This document shows positions 8,478 through 16,975 of a stretch of DNA of 64,000 nucleotides, in pieces; the first letter of the stretch is position 1, and the number at the start of each line of letters is the position of its first letter. The notes beneath the pieces were generated by a model, which saw only the letters and a program-made list of their open reading frames with translations, was not told the origin of the DNA and made no database searches. The DNA comes from Chryseobacterium sp. ZHDP1 (GTDB lineage: Bacteria > Bacteroidota > Bacteroidia > Flavobacteriales > Weeksellaceae). The translations under genes and the position numbers were made by a program. The stretch spans positions 4,464,001 to 4,528,000 of the forward strand of contig NZ_CP075682.1 of NCBI RefSeq assembly GCF_018603435.1, in the 5' to 3' direction.

Positions 8478-9638
8478 TTAAAAGTTATGTTCCTGCCATA
8501 GCTGAATGAGCCTGTCAATATTGTCAAATACCTTTGTTTCAAAATCGAAATCATTATTTTCTATTTTTCTGTTATCAAAGGGAATAAACCGTGTCGGTTC
8601 GTCTATCTCCGAAAATTCTTGCAGGTCGCCATTTACAAAATCGCAAAGCGTGTGAAAAAGGCTTCCTTCGATGGAAGCGCAGAATGAAACGTAGTTGTCA
8701 AGGGTGACAGGGCGTTCGGATTCTTCGGTCATTTCCCTGTACCGTAATGGAAAATATTTCCGATCAATGCGGACATTTGGATAGGTTGTAGAAAGTTCAT
8801 AAAATGAACTGGCTATCGAATGAACATCTTTTTCAAATTCATTTTTTGGTTTAAATCTGTGTAAGAGCTTTTTAAAAGACTGTAGATTCGTAGGTTCTGT
8901 GATTAGTTCTTTTATATGATCTCCTATCAATTCTGCATCCTTGAACTCAGTTAAATATTCATCTGAATTTGAATCTTCCTCCTCATCGTCCAAATAAGAG
9001 TTTTCGAGCATATCGTACATGGAGTTCAGGTAGCAATCGTCATTTCTGTAATAGGGAACAGCGAGTACCTGATAGATATATGCGTAAACACAGACCAAAA
9101 GTTTACTTGCTTTTACGGTTTTTCTATTGTGCAGGATTGTGTAAAGTGGAATTACAGGGATATAATATAGCGTACAACCTGTGTTGTATCTGTCCTCTTT
9201 GGCAAAAAATGTACACTTTCCATCATTGACCAATCTAATTTCCCGCCAGTCCTCGGTGCTAAGTTTAAGCTGTGTTTTCAGGTGAGCCAATGATTCCGAA
9301 ATATTATACGGGTAGGGCAGACCTGCACAGTCCAGTTTAGTTACATTCAGTTTTTTTGAGATATTGGAGAGGGATTTAAAAAACTCCCTCTCCAATTTTG
9401 AACTGTCGTAATTTTCGCCAATTTCAGGTTCCTGCAATCTTGCATGGAACTGCATGCCTAAAAAGGCATTGGTAACATCGTGTGCGGAGTGGACTGCCGT
9501 CTGTCCTTGCGAATTTCTCCTGCATCCTTCGGACGTTTCATCCAGTTCCCGAACCCGCACAACTGGCGGTGAAGTTGTGACTGGCTTACTGCTGTGGGCA
9601 GTTTTACCGTTTGCGGATATTTCTTTTGCATGATTCAT
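8478..9638 (-). CDS. PRTRC system protein F
   Basis: A 386-aa protein whose place and sequence style fit PRTRC protein F. The first 50 residues look disordered (Ser/Thr/Pro rich). The rest is a mixed domain with a hydrophobic stretch TLYYIPVIPLYTILHN and an acidic segment (DDEEEDSNSDEYLTEF). No catalytic motif is visible. It lies between proteins C and B in a continuous minus-strand run. Assignment to F rather than another cassette member is from order and size. Confidence 0.75.
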   Translation of the reverse strand: MNHAKEISANGKTAHSSKPVTTSPPVVRVRELDETSEGCRRNSQGQTAVHSAHDVTNAFLGMQFHARLQEPEIGENYDSSKLEREFFKSLSNISKKLNVTKLDCAGLPYPYNISESLAHLKTQLKLSTEDWREIRLVNDGKCTFFAKEDRYNTGCTLYYIPVIPLYTILHNRKTVKASKLLVCVYAYIYQVLAVPYYRNDDCYLNSMYDMLENSYLDDEEEDSNSDEYLTEFKDAELIGDHIKELITEPTNLQSFKKLLHRFKPKNEFEKDVHSIASSFYELSTTYPNVRIDRKYFPLRYREMTEESERPVTLDNYVSFCASIEGSLFHTLCDFVNGDLQEFSEIDEPTRFIPFDNRKIENNDFDFETKVFDNIDRLIQLWQEHNF

Positions 9639-9654
9639 GGGTTTTGAATTTTAA

Positions 9655-9873
9655 TTAACCTTTAGTTCCGATAACTGTCTCAAAGCGGTATTCCACAATG
9701 TCGTCCACAATTGTAGGACGTGAAATTTTTGCCGTGGTCAGGGCAGGGTAGTTATTTGAATAAAAATTCAGTACCGCCTGAAGATTCCACTTTGGCTCGG
9801 GATCATCGAGCCTGATTTCATGTTCTTTTTCTTTGAGGATAAAAACTCGCTGAAGTGTTGTTGCTACTAACAT
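9655..9873 (-). CDS. PRTRC system protein C
   Basis: A 72-aa protein that fits PRTRC protein C in length and motif content: an N-terminal strand (RVFILKEKEHEIRLDDPEP), then VLNFYSNNYPALTTAKISRP and a C-terminal YRFETVIGTKG. It lies 16 bases upstream of the protein F start and 11 bases downstream of the protein E stop. Function unknown. Confidence 0.85.
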   Translation of the reverse strand: MLVATTLQRVFILKEKEHEIRLDDPEPKWNLQAVLNFYSNNYPALTTAKISRPTIVDDIVEYRFETVIGTKG

Positions 9874-9884
9874 AATATTGAATT

Positions 9885-10457
9885 TTAAGGGTTATATTCT
9901 TCTTGATCGACCTTTTCCTGCTCTTGTTCCTGCTCTGCTTTCTGCTCGGAAGCCGACCAGAGATCGGGAACAAATTGCTTTTCGTATTCATCCTGTTTCT
10001 TTCGGATGTCTTCTTTATGCTCGGGATAATCACCGACTTTTGGTAGTGCCGTCCATGCATCCTTGTACTTTCCTACTTTGGCAAAGGCATCAGCTTTCAG
10101 TAGTGCTTCGCTATACTTTCTGCCCTTAGCTTTTTCCTTATCTGATTTCTGTTTTTCCATCGCAGAGTTAGCCTGAGCGGTTTCCAGTCCCTTTAGAAAA
10201 TTTTGCATATTAGAAATCAGTCCGTCTGCCATCTGAACGGGTTTTTTGATATGTTCAAAGAATCCAAAATCCAGTTCTTCGGGACTTCCTTTCAGATTAA
10301 AAGGAGGAATGACATTTTTTGCCTTATCTGCGCAACCATCATTCTCGATCAAGATAGATACGAGTATCCTGTTTTCTGTTGCTTTTGTAATAGATAGCGT
10401 CAATTTGCTGTTGATGTCCATCTGTGCAATCTGTCTGAAAAAATTAGCTGTTTCCAT
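9885..10457 (-). CDS. PRTRC system protein E
   Basis: A 190-aa protein matching the PRTRC protein E pattern: N-terminal FFRQIAQMDINSKLTLSI, a conserved VIPPFNLKGSPEELDFGFF segment, then a Lys/Glu-rich coiled-coil tail (about 105-190). Its start lies inside the 3' end of the preceding 124-aa gene (14-base overlap). Role unknown; the cassette is typical of plasmid-like and conjugative elements. Confidence 0.85.
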   Translation of the reverse strand: METANFFRQIAQMDINSKLTLSITKATENRILVSILIENDGCADKAKNVIPPFNLKGSPEELDFGFFEHIKKPVQMADGLISNMQNFLKGLETAQANSAMEKQKSDKEKAKGRKYSEALLKADAFAKVGKYKDAWTALPKVGDYPEHKEDIRKKQDEYEKQFVPDLWSASEQKAEQEQEQEKVDQEEYNP

Positions 10458-10818
10458 AGTAGTTCATTGCTTTGTCGCTTACGCAATCAGTGATATATGA
10501 TTCTGAAAAGCCCTGTTCCCGTAGGTAGTCTTCGTAGGCTTTCATTTCCCTTTTAAATTCCGCTGTACCTTCCTCTCCTGTGAGAAAAAGTTTATGTGCG
10601 GTTCCATTTTTCAGAGCCTTGGTAATGTCCCTGTATAGTTCCTTGATGTGTCTTCGCTGATCTGAAAGTTTACGGACTTCCATTGCGAACATTTGGTATC
10701 GTGAAAGAATATCCAAGAAAATGAACGCTTCCACTACATTCTGATTTTTATAGTTCTCTACAAACCTGTTATAGAGCCAGTCTGCGAACTTATATTTTGC
10801 CAGTATATCCATTTTCAA
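10444..10818 (-). CDS. Hypothetical protein of the PRTRC operon, 124 aa
   Basis: A helical 124-aa protein with no recognised motif (KYKFADWLYNRFVENYKN, then YEDYLREQGFSESYITDCV). It overlaps the protein E start by 14 bases, so it is translated from the same transcript. It is probably a standard passenger of Bacteroidota PRTRC elements, but I cannot name it. Confidence 0.65.
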   Translation of the reverse strand: MKMDILAKYKFADWLYNRFVENYKNQNVVEAFIFLDILSRYQMFAMEVRKLSDQRRHIKELYRDITKALKNGTAHKLFLTGEEGTAEFKREMKAYEDYLREQGFSESYITDCVSDKAMNYYGNS

Positions 10819-10854
10819 ATATTTATGAGTTTGTTACCTAATTTTAGTTCTGTT

Positions 10855-11211
10855 TCAATTTGATTCTTCACTATCTTCGTTATTTAGAGATTCTACATAG
10901 CTTGTATAACGCTCGGTCAGATCTTCACTCTTATAAAATCGGTCAGCACGATAGTTGTAATTTTCCTCGTACATTCTGATCTCGTTTGTTATAAGATTTA
11001 TGTAATATCTGTACATGGCATTGACCCTTCTTTCATCCATTGTACAGTGCTTTTTGAGAAAGTCCATTTCCTTGATATGGTTACTGAAATTTAGAAGCGG
11101 GGTGAATACTTCCTCCACGATATAGCCTTGTTCGGGTGCGCTCGTACTATCGGCAACACAGATAATCTGCTGTCCGTTTGATAAGGTGATATGTAAGTTT
11201 GAACGTGTCAT
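10855..11211 (-). CDS. Hypothetical protein of the PRTRC operon, 118 aa
   Basis: A 118-aa protein with a short beta-rich start (LHITLSNGQQIICVADST) followed by charged helices (MYRYYINLITNEIRMYEEN) and an acidic C-terminus. No recognised domain. Spaced 4 bases from the gene before it and 36 bases from the gene after it in the operon. Confidence 0.6.
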   Translation of the reverse strand: MTRSNLHITLSNGQQIICVADSTSAPEQGYIVEEVFTPLLNFSNHIKEMDFLKKHCTMDERRVNAMYRYYINLITNEIRMYEENYNYRADRFYKSEDLTERYTSYVESLNNEDSEESN

Positions 11212-11215
11212 TTTT

Positions 11216-11662
11216 TTAATTTTTAGCGGTTAAAATTTCCTGTATCAATGTGATGTCAAAATCGACTGTTCTGAATTTGACATCTTCAAAAGCTTCATAA
11301 TTTGCCATTCCAGAGGGATGAACTATCAGCGAATCGCTTTTAATGCAGTCAAAGTGCCTGCATAACTGCTCGATTTCCTCCGCTTTGGCATCTAAAAAAG
11401 CCAGTTCTTTTTCACCGAGCCACTGCTCGTAGAATGGTACTTTTTCTGTCCTGCACAACAGAAAGGAAATACCGTGTTCTTTCCGTGTGATATAACCCGA
11501 ATAGTATTCTACATTTAGGATTTCGAGCAGGTCTGTTGTTTCAAGCGACTTTTTTAGCCAGTCCCCCCAAAGGGGGATAATGGCTACTTCATAGTTGTTT
11601 CGACCTGTTTCGCTAAATGCCTTGATGAGCATGACATCAGTCATTTTATCTGATTTTTTCAT
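11216..11662 (-). CDS. Hypothetical protein of the PRTRC operon, 148 aa
   Basis: A 148-aa soluble protein (VMLIKAFSETGRNNYEVAII at the start). I do not recognise it. It begins 2 bases after the preceding gene ends and precedes the 118-aa gene by 4 bases, so it is tightly coupled with its neighbours. Confidence 0.6.
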   Translation of the reverse strand: MKKSDKMTDVMLIKAFSETGRNNYEVAIIPLWGDWLKKSLETTDLLEILNVEYYSGYITRKEHGISFLLCRTEKVPFYEQWLGEKELAFLDAKAEEIEQLCRHFDCIKSDSLIVHPSGMANYEAFEDVKFRTVDFDITLIQEILTAKN

Positions 11663-11664
11663 GA

Positions 11665-12069
11665 CTAAGGATTTAAGTTTATGTCTACAATTTTTCTATC
11701 ACCGAACAGCATATAAATGGCGTATTTAAAGTCTCGGCTACATTCCTTTTGCTCGGTATAATGAATGGTTGCGTGCATGGAGAAAAGGGCATCGTAGCCG
11801 TCAAACAATTGATCTCTGAACGTCTTTTTGTTTCTGTACAGCCTTGTACCGTTTTTAAGGTATCTGCGCTCAAAGTTTGCTATGTAGTCAAACCATATAC
11901 TGACATCAATATCTTTTTCAGTCCAATTTTCTTCAATCTCGGTTCTATGGTTGTGCCACAGTTCCGCTTCCTTCTTGATAAATTCGGTCAGTGGTTTGAG
12001 TTCTTCGGGAAACAGTCTTGCGAGCAGATAAGCTCTGTCAAGGTTGTTCATGTGATGTAAGGTTTTCAT
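11665..12069 (-). CDS. Hypothetical protein, paralogue of the next upstream gene, 134 aa
   Basis: A 134-aa protein that is clearly homologous to the 140-aa product of 12076-12498. Shared features include the N-terminal MNN.(D/E)RA...ARLFP.(E/Q)L..LT(E/D)FIK, a central LYRN segment and a C-terminal FGD(R/D)K(I/V)V.I(D/N). The two genes are 6 bases apart and look like a tandem duplication that has since diverged. Function unknown. Confidence 0.65.
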   Translation of the reverse strand: MKTLHHMNNLDRAYLLARLFPEELKPLTEFIKKEAELWHNHRTEIEENWTEKDIDVSIWFDYIANFERRYLKNGTRLYRNKKTFRDQLFDGYDALFSMHATIHYTEQKECSRDFKYAIYMLFGDRKIVDINLNP

Positions 12070-12075
12070 ATCTTT

Positions 12076-12498
12076 TTAATTTGAGGTTTCGTTCTTTCTA
12101 AAATCAATGGTTACTACCTTATCGTCACCGAAATAGAGTTCTATTGCCAGTCTCAGCATTGTGGGTATCATTTGGGAACCTGCAAATCTTATCATACAGT
12201 GAATACCGAAAACGCTGTTATCCTGATAGAAAAAATGGTCGGCAAAAATCCTCGGATTGCGGTATAGCAGTACACCGAATTTTTCTATTGTCTGTTCAGC
12301 ATTCTGCACAAGGCTATACCAATAATCGGCTGTTAAAATGCAGTTTGGTGGCCATGCTTTTCTAATATCCTGCTCTTTCTCACGTAAGTGCGCTATTTCG
12401 GTTTTAATAAAGTCGGTCAACGTTCCGAGCTGATCGGGAAAGAGCCTTGCAACGGCAAATGCCCTTTCGGTATTGTTCATTTCTTGTAATGATTTCAT
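12076..12498 (-). CDS. Hypothetical protein, paralogue pair member, 140 aa
   Basis: A 140-aa protein paired with the 134-aa gene that follows it. N-terminal MNNTERAFAVARLFPDQLG and C-terminal LYFGDDKVVTIDF mark the shared fold. No known domain is recognised. It lies 60 bases downstream of the DUF932 gene. Confidence 0.65.
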   Translation of the reverse strand: MKSLQEMNNTERAFAVARLFPDQLGTLTDFIKTEIAHLREKEQDIRKAWPPNCILTADYWYSLVQNAEQTIEKFGVLLYRNPRIFADHFFYQDNSVFGIHCMIRFAGSQMIPTMLRLAIELYFGDDKVVTIDFRKNETSN

Positions 12499-12558
12499 GA
12501 TATTTTGATTTTAAAAAGGTGGCAGTTCTATACAAGCCTGCCACCTTTTGGGCTGTGC

Positions 12559-13632
12559 TTAATTCAGTTGGAAAATGTCTGTTCCGATTTTCTGGAAAGA
12601 TGTGCATAGGTCAAATGCTTTCTGTGACTTGAGCTGTGCAGTACCGCCAAGTACAATGCTCTGTAACTTCGATTCATTGTCCTTATAATTTCGGACGTTC
12701 TGAAAGTAGCCAGTTACGGCATTGTAAGCCCCGAACAGTGTGCCTTTGGTGGTTTCGAGTTGCTGTGTATCGTTCATCATGGCGTATGCGAAGGCATCGT
12801 CAACGGTATTTTTGAACATGGTCGATAGTTCGTCCTCAGCCCCTTTTTTTAGCAGGTTATAGGCTTCCGTATTTGGGCATAAGGCAAGCTGTATCAACTT
12901 TTTAACTTCGCTGTCCTTGATTTTGATGGTTGCCCAATGGTTAAAAATGCCATCCATCTGCGTGGTCATGGTGTTTGCCAGTCCCATTACTTTGTGGGCA
13001 TCACACAGACGTTGTTTTGCCCCTGCGGTATGTTTTATGCGTACCACGTTGCTCATATTGCGGAGTGATGCGTTCAGGGTGTTTTGGCATACGATTCGGA
13101 TAGGTGTAAAGGCTGCTGTAATGCTTCCGCTTCCGTCATGGCTTGTGGTCAGGAAGATGTATTTTTCAATCACATCATCCGAACCTCCTATGCGGATATA
13201 ATTTGGAAGTTTGGCGGTAATGAATATGCGTTCGCCCTGCCCGAGTGCCCCTGCGGTCTCGTACAGAATACCGCTTCCACCACCTACGATAGAATCAAAA
13301 AACGTAAAGGCGTCTTTATTCTGTACAATGTGGTAATCTCTACCGACAACGCCGAGAACGGTATTGTTATCTGTGCGGATATTGGCGAAATAATTAGGTA
13401 CTTCGATTTCAGTGTCCTGAATGACAATACCGTCCGAAATCTGAACGATTCCTGATCCTTTGGTGAACAAAGGGCTTTTTTCTACTTCGTAGTCCAATCC
13501 TGCGTGCCGGATTGCTTCGGCACTTGTTGGGTAATCCTGTACAATCTGCCCCAGACCGTGCCAAGCTTTTTCTTTTACGCTGAAAAATGAATATCTACCT
13601 GTTCTATTGTTGAAATTTAAATTATGTGCCAT
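12559..13632 (-). CDS. DUF932 (phage/plasmid-like) protein
   Basis: A 357-aa protein matching the DUF932 family of phage and plasmid proteins. The start WHGLGQIVQDYPTSAEAIRH is typical, followed by VGRDYHIVQNKDAFTFFD and a conserved middle TPIRIVCQNTLNASLR. Family function is unknown; the genes are common in Bacteroidota conjugative elements, frequently beside ssb and PRTRC genes as here. Confidence 0.88.
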   Translation of the reverse strand: MAHNLNFNNRTGRYSFFSVKEKAWHGLGQIVQDYPTSAEAIRHAGLDYEVEKSPLFTKGSGIVQISDGIVIQDTEIEVPNYFANIRTDNNTVLGVVGRDYHIVQNKDAFTFFDSIVGGGSGILYETAGALGQGERIFITAKLPNYIRIGGSDDVIEKYIFLTTSHDGSGSITAAFTPIRIVCQNTLNASLRNMSNVVRIKHTAGAKQRLCDAHKVMGLANTMTTQMDGIFNHWATIKIKDSEVKKLIQLALCPNTEAYNLLKKGAEDELSTMFKNTVDDAFAYAMMNDTQQLETTKGTLFGAYNAVTGYFQNVRNYKDNESKLQSIVLGGTAQLKSQKAFDLCTSFQKIGTDIFQLN

Positions 13633-13683
13633 GATTTCTATTTTTTAAATGGGTTTAATGTTTTGGGTTTTGTACTGTCCTAC

Positions 13684-14079
13684 CTAGAATGGGAGATCGT
13701 CTTTCTCGTCCTCTTTTGCAGTGTTGGCAGGTTCCTGTTTTTTACTAGCCTGCAGAGAATCTTTTTCCGATGCTGTTCCCCAAGCGGGTTTGATATTGGA
13801 GGTTGTGAAGTTCAGCCCCGCTTTCGGGTTGCCGTCCTTTCCCTGCCAAGCTCTTGCGCTGATTTGTCCTGTTAGTTCTACATATAGCCCCTGTTTGAGC
13901 CATGAGACTGGCTTTGCGCTTCGCCAGTAGGCACATTCAATAAATGCGGTGTTGTCCACCCATTCCCCCTGTTTGTTTTTGTAGCCGTCATTTACCGCTA
14001 CCCTGAAGTTTACCACTTCCTTACCTGATGTTGTTTTGCTGACCGTTGCATCTTGTGTCAGCCTTCCTGAAATGTTCAT
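13684..14079 (-). CDS. ssb: Single-stranded DNA-binding protein
   Basis: An OB-fold SSB of 131 residues. It begins MNISGRLTQDATVSK and carries VNFRVAVNDGYKNKQGEW, then WLKQGLYVELTGQISARAW, and the classic acidic C-terminal tip DDLPF that recruits partner proteins. The frame is open to 14154, but ATG at 14079 is chosen because the SSB domain begins there and the 25 residues upstream lack SSB similarity. It is the first gene of the long minus-strand operon that ends in the PRTRC cassette, which fits an element-encoded replication or transfer role. Confidence 0.88.
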   Translation of the reverse strand: MNISGRLTQDATVSKTTSGKEVVNFRVAVNDGYKNKQGEWVDNTAFIECAYWRSAKPVSWLKQGLYVELTGQISARAWQGKDGNPKAGLNFTTSNIKPAWGTASEKDSLQASKKQEPANTAKEDEKDDLPF

Positions 14080-15097
14080 AACTTTTGTTTTTAAGTTGTT
14101 GTACAATCTTGTTACGTTTGCTCCCTTTCCAGTCCTGCTGAGGCTCGGCCCCAAATCATTTTTTCAAAAGAAAAAACAGGAAAAAAAAGAAAGTCAATCC
14201 GTACATAGGGGAATTGCGGTAAGGCAAAAGGAAACGGAATAAAGGATGGGTGAGTGCGACGGCATGTGTTTATGCCGTAGTCTTTTGCGGGCTGAGGGTT
14301 GGCTGCCCGATGTACTTTTGAATGTCTTTTTCGACTGTTCTTTTGATAAAACTGATTCCCTCAATCTTATCTCTTTAACAGATTTATGGGGTTAAAGGCA
14401 TTGTTATTTCATAGGGAATTGCGAGATGATTGTGGAGGTATGCTGTGGACAGCTTGCGATTTGCTATGTATGGGGAGCAGAAAGCTCTTTTACGGAGTGG
14501 TGAAGCGATGGAGTAAATGTGCTTTGCTTTTGAAGGGGAAAAAATATAACTGTTAAAAAAAATAGGGATATAAAAGAAACATAATCTTGCCTGAGTGATT
14601 GAAATGGCATCCTTTTGCTTGGGCAAAAGATATAGTGAAAAGCGCGGTCCTCCGGTCATTTATGAAAATGAGTGAAGGGCACGCCCAATAATTGTAGTTG
14701 TTTCGATTTACAGTTTGTTTTAAATATGTGCTAATAATTTCAATATGCTACGCATTTTTTTTAAGCATAGTGAAAAATCTGGACGTCCTTTATTTGATTT
14801 TTTCAAATTTGCTCGCCCTTATATCACATACTTGGAGAAGCACACCCATTTTTGAGGCAGTAAGAAAAACTATGTGAAAATATAACCTTGATAGGAAAAT
14901 AGTTGATGAGAAGGTTTCTGAAATACTTTTATTATAAAAAGATATAATGGTCAAAATAAAATGGGTGACCAAGTTATGTTGGACACCCAAATTTTATTTT
15001 ACAAGCTATAGATCTGCAATCGTACCTCTACATTTAAATTTCGCGGCCCATATTTGCTTCCAGATCTTCGAAATTTCATTAGAAGTTAGCTGAAGGT
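14080..15097. other. Non-coding region between ssb and the radical SAM gene
   Basis: About 1 kb without a supported gene. Two hairpins are visible: ACGGCAT-GTGTTT-ATGCCGT (14258-14277) and CTTTTGC/GCAAAAG (about 14612-14628). The open frames in it have no credible composition. The region nearest 14080 should hold the promoter of the ssb-PRTRC operon, but I could not identify it. The part near 15000-15097 lies downstream of the radical SAM gene. Confidence 0.4.
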
Positions 15098-16189
15098 TTA
15101 AAAGTTATATTTTAAATTTAGTCGTTCATCTTTCCAGCCACATTGTGAAAGCTCTTCGATAAAAGGACAGCCGCCCATGCAAGTACTTTGATGGGAGCAA
15201 CCATTACAGCCGTTATTAAGTATGTTACCTCTATATTTTTTGAAGAATTGATTATTTTGCCAGATATCCACTAAAGAATGCGTTTTTAAATCTCCAAACC
15301 AATCATTATTAGTCATAAATGAGCATGGCATCATACGTAAATTCTCATCGATGAAAGCTGAAAACCTTCCGGCATCACATCCTTCGTAAAAGCTAGTATT
15401 AACATGTACATGCTTAACAACGCCAGAAATGCTGCAACTGTCAAATCCAATTTTAAATGCCTGCTTTTTTTCATTTACCAAAGCATAGAACCTGCTAATT
15501 TTTTCTGGATCTTTTAATAGTAATGAGAGGTTGGGATTTCTTCCGATCGGTTTATAGTTTAAGAATATAATTGAATTTATACCATCCAGAAAGTAGGGTG
15601 GATTTTCCAGCCATTCTATAGCTGTATCTATAGTTTGACTGTCAGTAACGAAATGTACATTTGCCTTAATTCCATACTGAAAGAGAAGCTCAAGGTGAGT
15701 CCGGAATTCGGTATATGGTTCATAAGCACTTATCGCGACTGAGCCACAATACTCCTTGGTTGCGTGCAGTATTTCATCCGTCAGTCCACGACCGTTGGTA
15801 GTATAGCATGGTACAATACCATATTCTACAGTCTTTTGAAGTATTTTTATGAAATCAGGATGTTGATTGGGATTCCCCCCACCCAAGGCAACTTGGAGTA
15901 CATCAGCAGCTTGCGCTTCCTTCATAATATGTTCATAGTCATGTAGTGACATGTGTGATCCCTTCACCGTAGATTTTCTGTAGCAGAAGCTACATCCCTT
16001 GTCACACCAGTTTGTAATACTGATATCCAAAAGCTCCGGACCATGCATTGCCCACAGCGGTTCGGGATATCCTTTTTCTTCCGCGCGAATAAAGTAGCCT
16101 GTTTTTTTATTGAACATTATCCGGTAATTTTGTTCTGGATAATGTTTGTGCACAATACTTCTGTTATTACCATCCATTTTCTCTAGCAT
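15098..16189 (-). CDS. Radical SAM/SPASM-type protein
   Basis: A 363-aa radical SAM enzyme. The [4Fe-4S] motif is C62-X3-C66-X2-C69 in NWCDKGCSFCYRK. A glycine-rich VALGGGNPNQHP follows at about residue 97, the S-adenosylmethionine-binding part. The C-terminal 90 residues are Cys-rich (GCDAGRF, MMPCSFM, GCNGCSHQSTCMGGCPF), as in SPASM domains that bind extra iron-sulfur clusters and modify peptides or proteins. The start (ATG 16189, or ATG 16177) overlaps the end of the 137-aa gene, so the two are translationally coupled. It is last in the four-gene operon. Substrate is unknown; the coupled 137-aa protein is the obvious candidate. It is not viperin-like, as viperins lack SPASM. Confidence 0.85.
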   Translation of the reverse strand: MLEKMDGNNRSIVHKHYPEQNYRIMFNKKTGYFIRAEEKGYPEPLWAMHGPELLDISITNWCDKGCSFCYRKSTVKGSHMSLHDYEHIMKEAQAADVLQVALGGGNPNQHPDFIKILQKTVEYGIVPCYTTNGRGLTDEILHATKEYCGSVAISAYEPYTEFRTHLELLFQYGIKANVHFVTDSQTIDTAIEWLENPPYFLDGINSIIFLNYKPIGRNPNLSLLLKDPEKISRFYALVNEKKQAFKIGFDSCSISGVVKHVHVNTSFYEGCDAGRFSAFIDENLRMMPCSFMTNNDWFGDLKTHSLVDIWQNNQFFKKYRGNILNNGCNGCSHQSTCMGGCPFIEELSQCGWKDERLNLKYNF

Positions 16190-16580
16190 CTATATACAAT
16201 TTAGGATTTTCTATTATAAACTCGTCTGTGCAGAAAAATGTCTCTACATCGTCATGATCGCTACTGAGCTTGCCGATATAAATTAGTTTACCTTTTTTCT
16301 CGCTTTCCAATATTTTTGGGAGCAATTCCTCACCGTACCATAGCCGATTTTTAATAAAATCTTCAAAACTGAGACTGAATCCCTCTCTTCGGTGAAGCTC
16401 GCGGGCTGGTGTCATGCTGTCTTTAAAACATTCAAATAGCTGTTTGTAAATATCAATAAACTGGCTGCTGGTATCAATGCCGACAGCCTTAATGAATGTA
16501 TTAAGCTTAAATTCTCCATCACTGATTATAATAAAAGAGGTAGAAGAACTATTGGTCACAAAATCATATCTAACTTTCAT
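16167..16580 (-). CDS. Small protein with N-terminal DFVTNSSSTSFI motif, possible rSAM substrate
   Basis: A 137-aa protein beginning MKVRYDFVTNSSSTSFIII. I know this (K/R)-x-(D/G)-F-V-(S/T)-N-S-S-S-(S/T)-S-F start as a recurring N-terminal signature of many otherwise dissimilar uncharacterised proteins. The remaining 115 residues are charged and of no recognised family. It lies 2 bases after the 130-aa gene and overlaps the radical SAM start by 23 bases. A conserved N-terminal Ser/Asn motif with a variable body, coupled to a SPASM enzyme, suggests a modified peptide-like product. This is inference; it might instead be a regulator or toxin. Confidence 0.75.
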   Translation of the reverse strand: MKVRYDFVTNSSSTSFIIISDGEFKLNTFIKAVGIDTSSQFIDIYKQLFECFKDSMTPARELHRREGFSLSFEDFIKNRLWYGEELLPKILESEKKGKLIYIGKLSSDHDDVETFFCTDEFIIENPKLYIDARENGW

Positions 16581-16582
16581 AA

Positions 16583-16975
16583 TTATTTGGTTAAAAGTAT
16601 TTCAGTAATTCGGTCGAACATTGTTTCAGAATTCATAAATGTTGATATTTCCCAATTTCCATATGAATTTTGGTCCTTTCGATAAAGTCGACACTCTTTA
16701 TTTTCCTCAAGGGCTTCCATTAATTCTTCAATCGATTCAACTTCAAGATTGTATTTTTTGTACAGATATTCCTCAAGGGTCCCATATTCAACGGAATAAA
16801 ATTTTTTGTATTCAGCAATCACGTCTATTCTTTCAGAAATTATGCTCTGATACATTTCCGTGAACATTTTTTTTGCATACCCATCTTTTGCACCTGTTTT
16901 TTTTAGGAAATTCTTTTCGGTTAAGTCAGGATGCATCAGCACCATGATCTTATAAGATTCATAAAATAATACCAT
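16583..16975 (-). CDS. Hypothetical protein, 130 aa, in NLR/rSAM operon
   Basis: A mostly helical 130-aa protein (FLKKTGAKDGYAKKMFTEMY, then YGTLEEYLYKKYNLEVESIE, then a short strand-like C-terminus CRLYRKDQNSYGNWEIS). No recognised domain. ATG at 16975 overlaps the end of the 976-aa gene by 17 bases; ATGs at residues 11 and 14 are alternatives that would remove the overlap. It is co-transcribed with its neighbours and could be a partner or regulator of either the NLR-like protein or the rSAM pair. Confidence 0.7.
   Translation of the reverse strand: MVLFYESYKIMVLMHPDLTEKNFLKKTGAKDGYAKKMFTEMYQSIISERIDVIAEYKKFYSVEYGTLEEYLYKKYNLEVESIEELMEALEENKECRLYRKDQNSYGNWEISTFMNSETMFDRITEILLTK

Noticed and set aside
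14384..14659. 91-aa ORF in the ssb-rSAM gap
   Set aside because: No convincing composition or motif and no start context; I leave this region as non-coding.
15098..16189. Viperin-like antiviral enzyme
   Set aside because: The radical SAM protein has a C-terminal Cys-rich SPASM-type region and lacks the viperin arrangement; peptide modification is more likely.
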